Below, piece by piece: positions 47,085 through 58,755 of a stretch of 64,000 nt of DNA. The position numbers were made by a program, and so were the translations under genes. Every line of letters begins with the position of its first letter. Position 1 is the stretch's first letter. Under the pieces are notes generated by a model. The model was not told where the DNA came from and made no database searches. It saw only the letters and a list, made by a program, of their open reading frames with translations. The stretch is taken from contig CH000880.1 of the NCBI GenBank assembly GCA_000149265.1, positions 1 to 64,000 of the forward strand, given 5' to 3'. This stretch comes from Ciona savignyi. Its lineage: Eukaryota; Chordata; Ascidiacea; Phlebobranchia; Cionidae.

Positions 47085-47512
47085 TTGTGGGCTCGCGCTT
47101 TTTAAAAGCTGATTGCTTCTGCTTGTAGCTTTTTGATGGAGATCTTTATTCTGGTTACTTTGAACTTGACATAGCTTGCCCTGTCCTCAAAAGCCCACTA
47201 ATATAGTTGTATAGCCACGACTTGTAATGTCTTGATCTTACACTCGAAGTCTATAACTCTTGATTCACTTTAGTTGTATTCTGCGTCTCATTCAATATAC
47301 GGTTTATTTGCGACTCAAGTTACTTAGTACGTCATTCAGCATGACGCCAGTTGTATAGTCTAAGGTACGTTATACAGCATGACGCAAGTAATCTCAAGTA
47401 CGTTATTGTAGGTTATATTTTTGGTTATTTAAATTTCCAGAATATATAGGGACTTTACAAGGTGCGAAAAGTTTACGTGCGAGACGTTTCACATCTGCAC
47501 GTTTGACTAACT
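47085..47512. repeat. Direct repeat, left copy, ending at assembly gap
   Basis: The segment from TGTGGGCTCGCGCTTT to CACGTTTGACTAACT recurs at about 47896-48293 in the same orientation, with 85-90% identity over most of 290 bp (TAGCCACGACTTGTAA, CTCGAAGTCTATAACTCTTG, CCAGAATATATAGGG). The gap begins exactly where the repeat ends. Confidence 0.7.
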
Positions 47513-47612
47513 NNNNNNNNNNNNNNNNNNNNNNNNNNNNNNNNNNNNNNNNNNNNNNNNNNNNNNNNNNNNNNNNNNNNNNNNNNNNNNNNNNNNNNNN
47601 NNNNNNNNNNNN
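47513..47612. other. Assembly gap (N run)
   Basis: 100 undetermined bases. Confidence 1.
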
Positions 47613-47734
47613 TAAATTGCACGTCCTACTTTCGTAGTTACATGTACTTATAGTTCAAAACGCCAAACAGCAACCCCGACACTTACCAGCGAATTAGTTG
47701 ACTCGCCATTAAAGCAAAGGGTTCACACGATCTC

Positions 47735-47853
47735 CTTAAAGTGCCTTGCCCAAATACTCAATCATGCCTCTATCGACCAGTTTCGAACATTTCACCTTTC
47801 GATTGAAAGGCGACGCACTTAACCGTTAGACCAACGGGTCGGACAAAAAATAC
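47735..47853 (-). mobile_element. Truncated SINE family 1 head
   Basis: Head and B-box complement only: GTTTCGAACATTTCACC, TTTCGATTGAAAGGCGACGC, CTTAACCGTTAGACCAACGG. Confidence 0.7.
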
Positions 47854-47895
47854 GAACATATCATCCTATCAGAATTTTTTGTTAACAATAATAAA

Positions 47896-48293
47896 CCTGT
47901 GGGCTCGCGCTTTCTTTTGTAGTTTACTGACCGGGCCGTTAGCTGAGCTTGTTCAGGCTGGCTGCCTAACGGTCTCTCGCGAGCTGCGCAGCGGAAAATC
48001 TACTTTCCACAGAACACCTACCAAATTTTATGGTAGCCACGATTTGTAAAGTCTTAATCTCAAACTCGAAGTCTATAACTCTTGATTCGGTTTAGTTGTA
48101 TTCTGCGTCTCATTTAATATAAAGTTACGTTCGCGAAGCAAGTTACTTAGTACGTTATTAGCACCACGTAAGTTATCTCAAGTAGGCTACGTTATTTTTT
48201 TAGGTTATTCAAATTTCCAGAATATATAGGGAATTTACAAGGTGCGAAAAGTTTACGTGCCAGACGTTTCACATCTGCACGTTTGACTAACTG
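47896..48293. repeat. Direct repeat, right copy
   Basis: Partner of 47085-47512. It contains a TATATAGGG stretch and ends CACGTTTGACTAACTG. The pair could be a local duplication or the two ends of an insertion whose centre is partly in the gap; I see no coding sequence between them. Confidence 0.65.
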
Positions 48294-49035
48294 TGGGGAA
48301 TTAGGTGGAAAAACTATGTTAATGATTTAAACCAGATGAAATACAAAGGGCCGTACAAGGTGATAATTACGTACAAAGTAATAAAACGTGAGAGTCGGTA
48401 AACTTGAAACGTAAAAAAACGACGTTAAAACACAAAATGTTTTAGACATCAATTTAAACAAATATATACTATACGAAATGCTACAAACCTTTTGTCGTTT
48501 TATGTCAGTTCATAATGACCAACCTTTGAGTGAAGGACGACTGTTATACCAGGTTTTTTCAAATGCTGTGTTTGAGCCGTGATGTGTTTCTAGCTTAGAA
48601 TCATACATGCCAAGGGTGGGCAACCGTTTGAATACATTGTGCCAGTTTGTGAATATTATAATGAAAGCAACTTCGCATGCCAACCATTGTTATGTATGGT
48701 TTGCATAGTCAACTACCTAAATTAGAAAGCGGATAAGGGATTTTTTCCACAAAATGCCAGAGGTTAGTTTAATAGGGTGAATCCATCACAAACCTGGCAA
48801 ACTTTCAAAGACGAACGGAAAGTTAATTCACCTTTTTTTCTCTTTTCCGTTAAGGTCTCAAACTAAATCGACGAGAACGTACAAGAAATAAATTCATCCT
48901 TCCAATTGTTCGTGCAGTTACCAAAAATTAACGATTTTCGTATCACTTACCGCGGAGTACCACGATTGACTTTAACAGCTCACTTAGACAGAAAAATAGA
49001 TCATTTTAGTAAACTACTAGACTTTGGCCTTGTAT
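48294..49035. other. No gene seen
   Basis: AT-rich intergenic DNA between the direct repeats and the RPLP2 3' end. Confidence 0.4.
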
Positions 49036-49186
49036 TCGTCTGGTTTAGTGCGGCGCCTTTTAGCCGAAGGGTTGTAGGTTCGAAACTGGTCGCTCAACCC
49101 GACGATGGGCGCGAGGTGATCTGACGATTGCCCGTGTGTTAACTTCCTTGGTTTTCCCATTCACGGGGATAAACATGATTATTCTA
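49036..49186 (+). mobile_element. Internally deleted SINE family 1
   Basis: The head with B-box GGTTCGAAACTGGTCGCT runs directly into CCCGACGATGGGCGCGAGGT and the 3' end. It ends about 90 bp from the RPLP2 stop. Confidence 0.75.
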
Positions 49187-49277
49187 TTGTCCGAGACTAT
49201 TACTATATTAACGTCTTTCAACTTTCGATATTACAAACTCCGCAAGGCTGGTTCCTCATGTTTTATTGACATGTTAG

Positions 49278-50343
49278 TTAATCAAAGAGTCCGAATCCCA
49301 TATCGTCATCCGATTCTTCCTCAGATTCCTCTTTGACTTCCTCCTTCTTTTCTGTGGAGCAGAGTTCGGGTTGAATGGGTGAATAATGGAGGATTGTTCA
49401 GTATTGATGGTAGAATGAGTGAACTTTAGATTCAACAACATAATCAGGAAAAAAACTAGTAATATGAATGTTTAAATGTGTATCATTGACCAACGGTTTG
49501 GCTGTTTGCTACAATCATGAAGACTAGGAAAGTTATTACCATGTTGCTTTAATCATCAACACTTCATTCGAAGTAAACGATAATCAAAGTCATAATTTAT
49601 CTCCAGGTAAATGCAGTGCCAGGAATTGTCCATGCACTGGGTAAGAATCAAGGAGAAAAGCTATTTGATAAGAAGCCAAAATGGCCGACTAATACGCAAC
49701 ACATCCCATTATGATGTCATACTACCTTCAGCTCCTCCGGCAGCCCCACCACTTGAGGCAGCAACAGCTCCGCCACCACCAGAGGGCACACTTGCGAGTT
49801 TCTCATTTCCTGGAACAATGTTGATAAAGGACCAACCCAAGTAACCACGAAACCAATCAAATATCAACTTATATACAGACATGCCTCAGGTCAAAGTGAA
49901 GAAAACATCACGATTATTCAGTCGAAAGATGGTGATTTTTTTTCATCATTGGCATGTAATAATGACAGAATAAGGAATACAACAGGATAAAATAAAATCG
50001 CCTACCATTTGTGGGGTTTCATTTATTTTAAAAAACAAAAAGGTGAAATTTTATTTAGGTTTTATAGCACTGTTAATCAGCAAATTAAGAAATTTGTATG
50101 GGAAGCACAATATTTTTACTATTTTTTATATAGGAAGCATTTAAGGCAGAATTTGAAACCAAAAATCTCACCAGCAGCAATAACTTCCTCTAGATTCTTC
50201 CCCTTCAACTGAGAAAGGACCATGTTGAGTTTATCATCATCCACATCAATCCCAACACTCCCCAGAATGTTCTTGATATCGTTGCCTGATGGGGATTCAT
50301 TGCCTCCAAGTGCAGCCAGCAAGTACGCAGCCACGTAACGCAT
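49278..50343 (-). CDS. RPLP2: 60S acidic ribosomal protein P2
   Basis: Coding exons 50343-50172, 49809-49726 and 49351-49278 give 109 residues (human 115). P2 pairs with P1 in the ribosomal stalk that recruits elongation factors. The N-terminal dimerisation domain is MRYVAAYLLAALGGNESPSG to KNLEEVIAAG, the hinge is Gly/Ala-rich, and the tail is acidic, ending EESDDDMGFGLFD, the universal P-protein C-terminus. Donors GTGAGA and GTAGTA, acceptors TTCCAG and CCACAG. An acceptor CCACAG/C lies one base before the ATG, so the 5' UTR is spliced on. AATAAA at 49262-49267, 11 bases after the stop. Confidence 0.96.
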
Positions 50344-50778
50344 GCTGTGGATATTCGAGTTATTTAAAGATGCAGAATTTGTGGCTCAAATCATTTAGCA
50401 TTAAAATAAAAAAAACATTAGGTAAAAACTTTTTGGTATTCAAAAAGCTAATTTACGGAATTAACACATCAAATCCACATTTCTGTGTTTCTGTGATTAT
50501 CACAGATTAACAGTTAGACGAATTCCACAAAAAAAAAAACTTCTAGTTTGAGACCATCCTCACACCACAAGCCTCAAAAACCTCTGTTATACACAAACTT
50601 TGTTATTTTAAAGTGAACATGATACAAAAATAAATCCCTTGTTCCCAAATCCCAACAGGTGTGTATAAGACACAAATTTAAATGCATTTTTCCAAAGTAA
50701 TACACTGTATTTAACCTAAAGTTCACACTAACGAAACCATTTGTTTGGGGCAAAAGTTTTATTTCATTGTGTGTCCAG

Positions 50779-51488
50779 TAGGGCTGCGAATTAACGGTTA
50801 ATTTTAAAAACGGTTAACTGATGTAAAAATGATCGGTTAACCGTTAACCGATTTTCTTTAAACTACCATCAAATCGGCACCGTTTTTGGCAAAAAAACGA
50901 TCAGGCAGCCGTAAAGGGCAGCAAAGAAATAACGCGCATGATTACCGGCATTATCGGGTCTTATTTATGTGTTACTTTATAGTTTTTAAACGTTATCTTA
51001 AACACATAGTATAACTTTGATTGTAATGCGTAATATTGAGTTAAAAATCAAACAATCAGCGTCTGAATGGTTGCTTATATTACGTTAACAATCAAACAAT
51101 CGACGTGTGAATGGTGCGTATATTACGTTGACAATCAAACAATCGACGTGTGAATGGTTGCTTATATTACGTTGATAATGAAACAATCAACGTGTGAATG
51201 GAGTTATGTATATTTGAAGATTATTAAAACGCAATTACGCCCAATTAAATGTGAGCGGTAAAGTAACTTTTCAAAATATTTTTACAGTAAACACATTGTA
51301 AAAATACCTTAATGAGTGAAAAAAACCTGAGTTTTCATGTCATGAAAGCGTGCGTTTTACCAACCAACGAACAGATAAAGAGTTCAAAAAAAGAGTTGTT
51401 AAAAAACGGTTAAACGGTTAAAATTTGACGTGACGGTTAACCATAAAAACGGTTAACCGTGGTTAACCGTTAATTTTTCGCAGCCCTA
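50779..51488. mobile_element. hAT-like non-autonomous element in the RPLP2 5' intron
   Basis: Ends TAGGGCTGCGAATTAACGGT and its complement, with GTGTCCAG on both sides (50771-50778 and 51489-51496) as an exact 8-bp target duplication. Subterminal AACCGTTAACC palindromic motifs cluster at both ends. Four imperfect units of about 50 bp (AACAATCGACGTGTGAATGG, then TTGCTTATATTACGTT) fill 51049-51200. No transposase frame. Confidence 0.88.
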
Positions 51489-51496
51489 GTGTCCAG

Positions 51497-52777
51497 TGTT
51501 CACAGGAGTTTGTGGTATTCAATTTATTGTTATTTTTAAGTCATTAATTCTCTTGCACCTTTTCATTAAATTTTTATGCCCATTTTTAATATTTCCTGAG
51601 TTTTTATAGCTTATTTGGTTGTCTTCTTTTTAGTTATTCAGAGTGCATGTAATAAATTGTGCTGTCATGTGAGTTTGTACTGCTACTAAGTAACAGTTGT
51701 TTTTTATCTTTACTGTATTAGGAATTTACAGCCATTTTAGCCAGAAACAATGTGTCAAAATGTTCCAACACTGCTTGGACATGTCCGCTGCAACAAATTT
51801 TATTTCTTGCATAAGAAATGCCTGGAACCAGCCAGAAAGGCAGTTTTGGACAAGATTTTGTGCCTGAGTAACAACTTCACCACCATTCATTAAGTTCGTT
51901 TTTATAGTTTGGTATGAATTTGTTAAATATTACATATTTATGCCATGCTTTCTAGGGATGGTTACCAGGTACTTCATGTAAGGGAGCAATTGCTAGCCAC
52001 CAAGCATAGAACTGTTAATGTGGTATCTGGTAGCAAGCGACATTTATTCACAAAATAAGTTGTGTGGATTTGCCAAACAAATAATTAAAAGTTGTTGTTT
52101 CCATAAAGCAACTGCCTTTAACATGCAAGAATAATTGATGTGCCAATTTAATGAGATTTTTGCAGGACAGTGGGAAAGGGGCTGAACACTACTTTATGGG
52201 AAAAATAGCAGGATAAAGTATATTTGTCACTAATATTTGGCGGGTAAAATAGTGACAAAACACTTCTTCCCGCTCATGTTATCACCCTGCTCAAGTTCAT
52301 GACGAAACACTCTGTCCTGGTCATGTTAGTGACATAAATACTTTGTGCCACTCATGATATATTAGTAAAGCTCCAATGTTTTTTTACAAAGAGGAATATG
52401 CCTATTAAGATCTTATACTTGCAATCGTAAAAAAGTGTATTCGGGATGTTTAAAATGTTTTACATATTTGTGTTAAGTTTTGTCCTAATTTTTGTTATCC
52501 CAGGGGTCCATACGATTATCTTTATGGACTTGCTTAGCCATGCATTTCCATATTTGTTAAAATGATTTGGTCATAATACTGGATACTTTACGAATCTTTA
52601 GATTTGTAATATTTACTCCTTTTGCGTTCTTTACTCAGTAAGTTTAAATTAAAGTTAAACTACCATAAAAAACACCAACAGATTATAAATAATGTTTGAT
52701 ATAAAAAAGGAATACATATTTGATTGATGTTGGTAATACTTCGTAAATATAATAAAAAATGATGAAAATAAACTCAC
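51497..52777. other. Rest of RPLP2 5' intron
   Basis: AT-rich. Short related segments at 52215-52370 (CCCGCTCATGTTATCACC, CTGGTCATGTTAGTGAC) may be remains of a repeat. No exon seen. Confidence 0.4.
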
Positions 52778-52850
52778 ATTTAAGTCCTAGGAAGACACGA
52801 AACGATGATGCTACGAGACAGAATGTAGTTAAGAGTCGAAAGGAAGATTA
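52778..52850 (-). promoter_or_regulatory. Non-coding first exon and promoter region of RPLP2
   Basis: On the minus strand a pyrimidine-rich start (ATCTTCCTTTCGACTCTT) resembles the 5' terminal oligopyrimidine tract of ribosomal protein mRNAs. Donor AAAT/GTGAGTTT at 52777 would splice over 2.4 kb to the acceptor next to the ATG. The exact start is an inference. Confidence 0.5.
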
Positions 52851-53050
52851 GAATTCAAGAACGTGGGCGATGGATTAACACCGCTAGTGGCGCTCTTAAA
52901 AGTTTTACTTTATTAACGGGTTTTATAAGCATGCAAATAAAAATAAACAATAGCAGGTATGAAATTAGCATTTTTCAACAAAGTGTTGCTTTTGTTAATG
53001 GGTTGTAATAAATATCCCGCGGCCTCGCTTAGACATATTCTGTAGGATAC

Positions 53051-53345
53051 CGGGATAGGATAGGATATTCATCTTTATCCCCGTGAATGGGAAAACCAAG
53101 GGGGTTAACACACTGGCAATCGTCAGATCACCTCGCGCCAACCGTCAGGTTACCGGAGCTATTGCAGTGTGTTATGTACGATAGACACGTTCCTTCAATT
53201 TGGAAAAACTCATCATTCTACTGAGTTAAGGCAATTTCCGTTAAGTGCCTTTCCCAAGATCACATCTAACCAGCTAGCTACTAGTTTTGAAACTATAATC
53301 CTTCGGTTGAAAGGCGACGAGCAAGCTAATAGGTAGTTCAAAAAA
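53051..53345 (-). mobile_element. SINE family 1 copy
   Basis: Complete but diverged, from GGATAGGATAGGATATTC to the head complement. The family blocks are in order. Confidence 0.82.
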
Positions 53346-53758
53346 ACGAGGCGACGCATAAAACGTGGTTAGGTTTTACACATCGGTTTGTAAGCTTATT
53401 GCAATATTTATAAATAAGGTTGATTTCACAAGCCTTATTAAATGATACACTATAATTTTATTATCAATAAGAAACGCATTTTAATTAGTATAGGTATAGA
53501 ATACGCAATTACAGAATAGGCCTACTAACTACTGTATGTTAGTATTCTATGGTTAAAGACATTTTGTTTAGATTACGGGAATTCCCCATGTTTACTACAG
53601 AAAATCGTGAAATGTGACTCGCGGTTATCGATGCTTTTTATAAGTATCGTTGCAGCTTTAGCTAACTTTGGTAACAGTTACTTCAAAGTATGTATTTAGA
53701 GAAGGGCTACAGCTTTTTGGTTTCCAGTTTGTAAAAAAACGAAACACTAGCACAAAGC
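53346..53758. other. No gene seen
   Basis: AT-rich DNA without recognised exon or repeat. Confidence 0.4.
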
Positions 53759-53768
53759 GCCAATTACC

Positions 53769-54293
53769 GGGAGCCTCTAAATAGTAAATACTACAGGATC
53801 GCTTGGAGCGCTTGGATCACTTTTTTAACCCTGTTTGAAACAATAATCTCAACCCCAGAACTAACTTTAACCCCAACCCTTACATTAATATCATGGCTTT
53901 TGTAATTACGAAGTAGTGCTCCAAATGATTTAAGCGCTCCATGCCCCTACTGGAAAGTTTGTATGATGCGCCGGATATATCTGGCGTGGCCCACGGACGA
54001 CTTTTCCGGGTATTGGCGCAGAAAACTCCAAAAATCATGCTGGTGTGGCGTGATTACACAAGTTTTCTTTCATTTATGTCAGTATTTTTGATCTTTAAGC
54101 TTTATATTTTAAAAGATTTAATTGAAAATGATGCAACTTTGTTTGTGGTGGCACAAATTAGTAAAGCTGGCGAGGCGCAAAATTTAGGTTAAAAAAGGTT
54201 GGCGCAAAAATCCGGCGCACAGAAAACGAACTTTCCAATAGGGCTCCATGCGATCCAAGTGGTCCAAGCGATCCTGTAGTATTTAGAGGTACC
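53769..54293. mobile_element. MITE with 10-bp target duplication, split by a second element
   Basis: Same family as 43679-43899: ends CCTCTAAATA..CTACAGGATCGCTTGGAG and GATCCTGTAGTATTTAGAGG, flanked by GCCAATTACC and GCTAATTACC. Without the insert and its duplication it measures about 218 bp, matching the 221 bp of the other copy. Confidence 0.75.
53945..54243. mobile_element. hAT-like MITE nested in the MITE above
   Basis: Ends CCCTACTGGAAAGTT and AACTTTCCAATAGGG, with CTCCATGC on both sides (53937-53944 and 54244-54251) as an exact 8-bp duplication. A further inner pair GATGCGCCGGAT / ATCCGGCGCA extends the inverted ends. The open frame across it has no known domain. Confidence 0.82.
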
Positions 54294-54480
54294 GCTAATT
54301 ACCAGACAAAACAATGATTACAAATTATTAATTGCTTGAATGTGATGCAATAAACCAAATAGAACTAACAAATGCAATCGCCAAAACTACATTTGGGAGA
54401 AGCGGCTCCTTGCTAAAACATAAAAGGTGGTAATGAGAATAAAATTGTGTGTGACCAAGAAAATTCTCTAATTTTCATGT

Positions 54481-54783
54481 CGATAGGATATAGGATATTC
54501 ATGTTTATCCCCGTGAATGGGGAAACCAAGGGGTTAAAACACAGGAAAAGTCAGATCACCTCGCGCCCACCGCCGGGTTACCGGAGCTATTGCAGTGTGT
54601 TGTATATGATAGACACTTTCCTTCAATTTGGTAGAACCCATTAATCCGCTGGGTTCAGGAAATATCCGTTAAGTGGCTTGCCCAAGGACACAATCAACTT
54701 GCTAGTGACCAGTTTCGCACCTGCAACCTTTCGGCTGAAAGGCGTCACGGTCGCACTAAACCACCAGACTAACCGGTCGAACA
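54481..54783 (-). mobile_element. SINE family 1 copy
   Basis: Nearly complete, from GATATAGGATATTCATG through all family blocks to CCACCAGACTAACCGGTCG. Confidence 0.85.
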
Positions 54784-54977
54784 ATACATGTGTGTTAAAC
54801 TCTTGAGATGTTTGAAGCATAGTAAACATCCCCAAAAATGATTTTGTTTAAAAAAATACAAAAGTCCATCAAAGCAATAATGACCAATGCATGCAGACAG
54901 ACTGAATGAATTTCAATAAATTGGGAAAATCGTCTCATTTTACTTCCCTTACTGACACTGAGCTGTAATACTTGAAA

Positions 54978-56292
54978 ATGAATATTAAAGATGTTGCAAA
55001 CAATATCTCTATACATATGAAGCAATATAAAGAGGAAGCTCAATCCATTATTTCACCCAATCTTAAAAGGTACCAATATAGAAGAAGTTAGATTTTTTTA
55101 TTGTAATGTTTAATTTTGCTGTATATTATGAAATAATATTTTTTAAGGTGGGTTTTGTTTCACCTTTAAGCCAAAAGGTTTGCAAATCGTAGCAGCTGGC
55201 TAGATAGCTGTGTAAACCACTTAACAGACTTTGCCGGGACCCAGTGGATTAATGGGTTGTACTAAAAGTGAAGTAACATTTTAACTATATACGCTGACAA
55301 TGGGTACAAAGTTAACTTGATTGTCTATCGGGGCTATAACAAAATATCCCATCCTAATTACCCTCCGGACCATTCACCAGATAACTATCTACTCTGGCCA
55401 CTAACTGAAAAAATCGCATTAACAGTTTGATAATTTTCCAGCCGGCAGGTTTAGTTGGAAAAGAAAAACTACAAATTTAAATGATGGAAATTACCCCAAG
55501 AAATAGTTGATTGTGGATTAAATGTGAGAAGGTTGTTGGCCCAAACACCCGTTTCCACACATAGATAACACATATCGCTATTTGCCATTTAATATTAAAA
55601 ATGTTAATATTTCCAGAGCTGCAGTATTGGTCCCAATATTCAAACTTAAAGAAAAACTTTATGTGATTCTCACGAAGCGCAGCGACAGTTTAAGCAGCCA
55701 CAAAGGCGACGTATGTTTCCCCGGAGGCAAGCAAGACGCGACTGACGCTGATATAACGGCCACCGCGCTGAGAGAAGCATTCGAGGAGATCGGACTTCAT
55801 CCCTCCCAAGTTGAAGTGCTCGAAGAAATGTATCCCTTTGTAACATACAACCAGTTAGTCGTCACTCCAGTTATCGGCTTCATCAGGAATCATGAGGATC
55901 TGACGTTGATCAAGAATGAAAATGAAGTTGATGATATATTTGCCTGTCCGCTTGATTTTTTCCTAGGGAAATCAAATCATCATTTTATTTCATCAAAATT
56001 GCATCCATGTTTAAAAATCCACAGTTTCGCGTATGATGTAAAATCCAACATTCCAGCTCACACAGAGTCTCCATTTTCCGTGCAAGTATTCCACCCTGTA
56101 TACAACAACCATGTGATCTACGGATTGACAGCCAGTATAGTGGTCCTCGTGGCCATGGTCAGTTTGAACAAACGATGTGAATTCGAAGAATGTGCCCCAC
56201 ATATGGACAAAGATGAGTTCGTGTTGGACCAGAATTTAATAAACCAACGCTGGTTGACCCTCAATTTTCAACCATTAAAAAATAAACTATAA
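54978..56292 (+). CDS. NUDT7: Peroxisomal coenzyme A diphosphatase NUDT7-like
   Basis: Exons 54978-55069 and 55617-56292 (donor AAAAG/GTACCA, acceptor TTTCCAG) encode 255 residues. NUDT7-type enzymes split CoA and acyl-CoA to 3',5'-ADP and (acyl-)phosphopantetheine. The CoA-Nudix signature LTKRSDSLSSHKGDVCFPGG leads into the Nudix helix ALREAFEEIGL, with GGKQDATDAD as in human NUDT7 (GGKRDPTDMD). The later PVIGFI, YGLTASI and VVLVAMV segments also match. The protein ends in NKL, a weak relative of the SKL-type peroxisomal signal used by the family. An upstream reading of exon 2 from a TTG has no ATG, which supports the spliced start; exon 1 has the usual short helical N-terminus. A degenerate SINE lies in the intron. 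Confidence 0.9.
55147..55362 (+). mobile_element. Degenerate SINE family 1 in NUDT7 intron
   Basis: Weak but ordered matches: TTTAAGCCAAAAGG, CCAGTGGATTAATGGGTTGT, and the tail TATCCCATCCTAATT. Confidence 0.6.
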
Positions 56293-57171
56293 TCCATGTT
56301 TTTGTGCAAATTAAATATAATTTAAGTATAATTTTACAAATAATAATTTATTGAATGTGTGTATTTTATTGCTTGTCCAGCTGTACGTCTATGGTATTCT
56401 AAATGTAAGATTACCGTTTGGATTACCTCACTACCAATACTGGCACACAAAGATGTTTATTTTTATGACGTATTTCTCTTCTTGTTTGTTGACTGGGCAT
56501 TTTTTCTACTTTACCAAAAATATCTGGACAAATATTAAATATAACTAGGACTCAATTTTCTTTGTTTATTTATCTTTTATCGCATGATATTATTAAATCT
56601 GCACTTATAAAAATATAGATATATTTCTATTCTTTGATTTTAAATGATTCCAATAAATGTCATCTTGTGACATATAAACCAGTATTTGTGTTTCAATCTA
56701 GTTGTGGTATTTCCACTACAAATGCCCCAGAGAGCTTATTAATAGGAAACAATCTCTCCATTCTCTCATATTTAACCCTATTACTGCCGTCGGTGACGTT
56801 GTGTCAATCTGTTTTGTAATTGCATGATTGGAATCAATTCAAAACATTTTTAATTTACCCTTAAAATAAATTTTAAACGGTTACTTGTCACAGATCCATA
56901 TTTGTTAATAATTAACCAGTGTATTTCAGTATAGTTAAATATGCCACAACACTTACTGCATACCTCTGTCTTTAAGAACATTAAAGATACAGTATTAGTA
57001 GGGTAATTAAACTAGCACGAATTAAAAAAACATGATTTTCAACACTATTGTAACAAAACAATTACAAAAAACAATTCGCCGAGTAGCAGCAACGGGCAGA
57101 AAAAAAGGGTGCGAAAGTGGTAACGCTATTATGGGCGCGAAATTATCCGACAATTACCACTGTGATATCTC
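56293..57171. other. NUDT7 3' flank, no gene seen
   Basis: AT-rich. Short open stretches lack domains or splice context. Confidence 0.4.
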
Positions 57172-57385
57172 CCCTGCCATTCACGAGGATATAACATGGA
57201 TATTCTATATTGTCGTCGTAGGTTTTGCTCCACACTACCTTATATTAATCCACTGCATTTAGGCGATGTGTGCTAAATGCCTTATTCAAGTTAACAATCA
57301 TCTAGCCAAGTATGGTTTCGATTCTACAACCTTTCGGCTGTCTGCAGGTATCCGACGCTCTTACCGAATAAGCTAACCGGCCGAA
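57172..57385 (-). mobile_element. Degenerate SINE family 1 copy
   Basis: CATTCACGAGGATATAACAT, AATCCACTGCATTTAGGCGA and the head complement GCTAACCGGCCGAAC are recognisable. Confidence 0.6.
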
Positions 57386-58194
57386 CCTTTTTTTATGCAA
57401 AATATCACCAGCTTTACATAATTGTTAAAATCTCTTTCAGAAATGTAGGAGAAAGTTTTAAGAAAACTTAGTAGACATATTAACGTATTTTCGTACACTG
57501 GCTAAACTTCTGGTACGTCTTGGTCCCCAAAAAGACAAAAAATATTCATCATTTGCTATTCTCTATAGGCTCTCGGAGATTACTTGTGGCCATTGACCTT
57601 TCCTATGTACTTCAAATACGTTATTTAAAATCACTAAAACGTAAAAGTTTCCATTCGATAAAACTTCTTTCTGGTCACATTTGTCGTTGATTTGACTGGA
57701 AGAAGTTACGTTTCTGGTGATGAAATTGTGATCCGGACGAATGTTTTGTTTGTTTTAAAATTCATGTGGTTTTGGAGTTCACATCTGTTTCGTACATTTG
57801 GTCTGTTTTTGACTTGGGGGACTTCCCGCGAAAAATGGGTTATTTCAATAACATATAAATTTATTTGTTAATTTTAATATTGTGGAGTTTTTCTTTGGCT
57901 TTTGGTTAACATTTTTTTAATTAAACAATTTGATTGGTGGGATAACATTCTTTAAAAATTGAACTAAATGATTATGCCTTGTCAAGCGCTATGTTAGTAG
58001 CCAAATGACTGGGGAAAGTTTTATTTGATTCGATACGTATTTGAGAAATTCCCTTAAGTGTGTCCTTTCCTCTTGATACGTATTTGGGAGAATATTTCCC
58101 TGAATGAGTGCATTTTCCAATATGACACTTTGAATACCCAGCTCCGACCACGCACAAATATTAGAACATGGTCATTCGTAGAATACAAGTTACA
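57386..58194. other. No gene seen
   Basis: AT-rich intergenic DNA. Confidence 0.4.
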
Positions 58195-58418
58195 ATCGGA
58201 CCATTTTTTGTAAAGGAATCGGTATCTGTATCGGTCCCCACTCGACCGTACGACCATACTGTTCTCTTTTTTCTATTTTTATTATTATTAGGCTATATAT
58301 ATTTTTTTACCGAACCAAGTTTCGAACCAATAATGGTCACTTGGACCGTTTTTGTATAGTAGTAATAGAATTCGGTATATTTATCGGTCGCGTTAACCAT
58401 TGGGCCACACGACCGACC
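58195..58418 (-). mobile_element. Two SINE family 2 remnants
   Basis: The piece at 58303-58418 ends with the head complement GTTAACCATTGGGCCACACG and carries the B-box complement AAGTTTCGAACC. A more damaged piece at 58195-58259 has ATCGGTCCCCACTCGACCGT. Confidence 0.6.
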
Positions 58419-58608
58419 TGTTCTGGCTGCTTGAGCTATACGTCAAAGCTATAGCGCCGCCAGCGACAGTTAAATCTGACACGTCAGATCTATATTCTTC
58501 CCTTGAACTAACCACTCGGGTTAATAACCAGTCGACATTCACTGCAACCGACAATCGAGATGGGGTCACGTGATGCGCTCGACTAAATCGCAAATCTACA
58601 GATCATTA

Positions 58609-58755
58609 CCTAAATTGATATTAATCGCCTAACTGTGCTGCTGTATAAATTGTATAATTTATAAGTATATATTTTGTCGCCTATAAGTATATTAACTAAA
58701 TTGATATTAATCGCCTTGGTATAAATTGTGTAATTTATAAGTATTCTGTCGCCCG
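58609..58755. repeat. Tandem duplication of about 75 bp
   Basis: CTAAATTGATATTAATCGCC, then TATAAATTGT and AATTTATAAGTAT, then TGTCGCC, occur twice with small length differences. Confidence 0.75.

Noticed and set aside
55582-55616. TTG-initiated upstream extension of NUDT7 exon 2
   Set aside because: It is intron sequence ending in a good acceptor. A separate ATG exon at 54978 joins in phase.
57972-58257. Cys/His-containing short frames (CHIGKCTHSGKY)
   Set aside because: Spacing does not make a zinc finger, and the segment adjoins SINE remnants.
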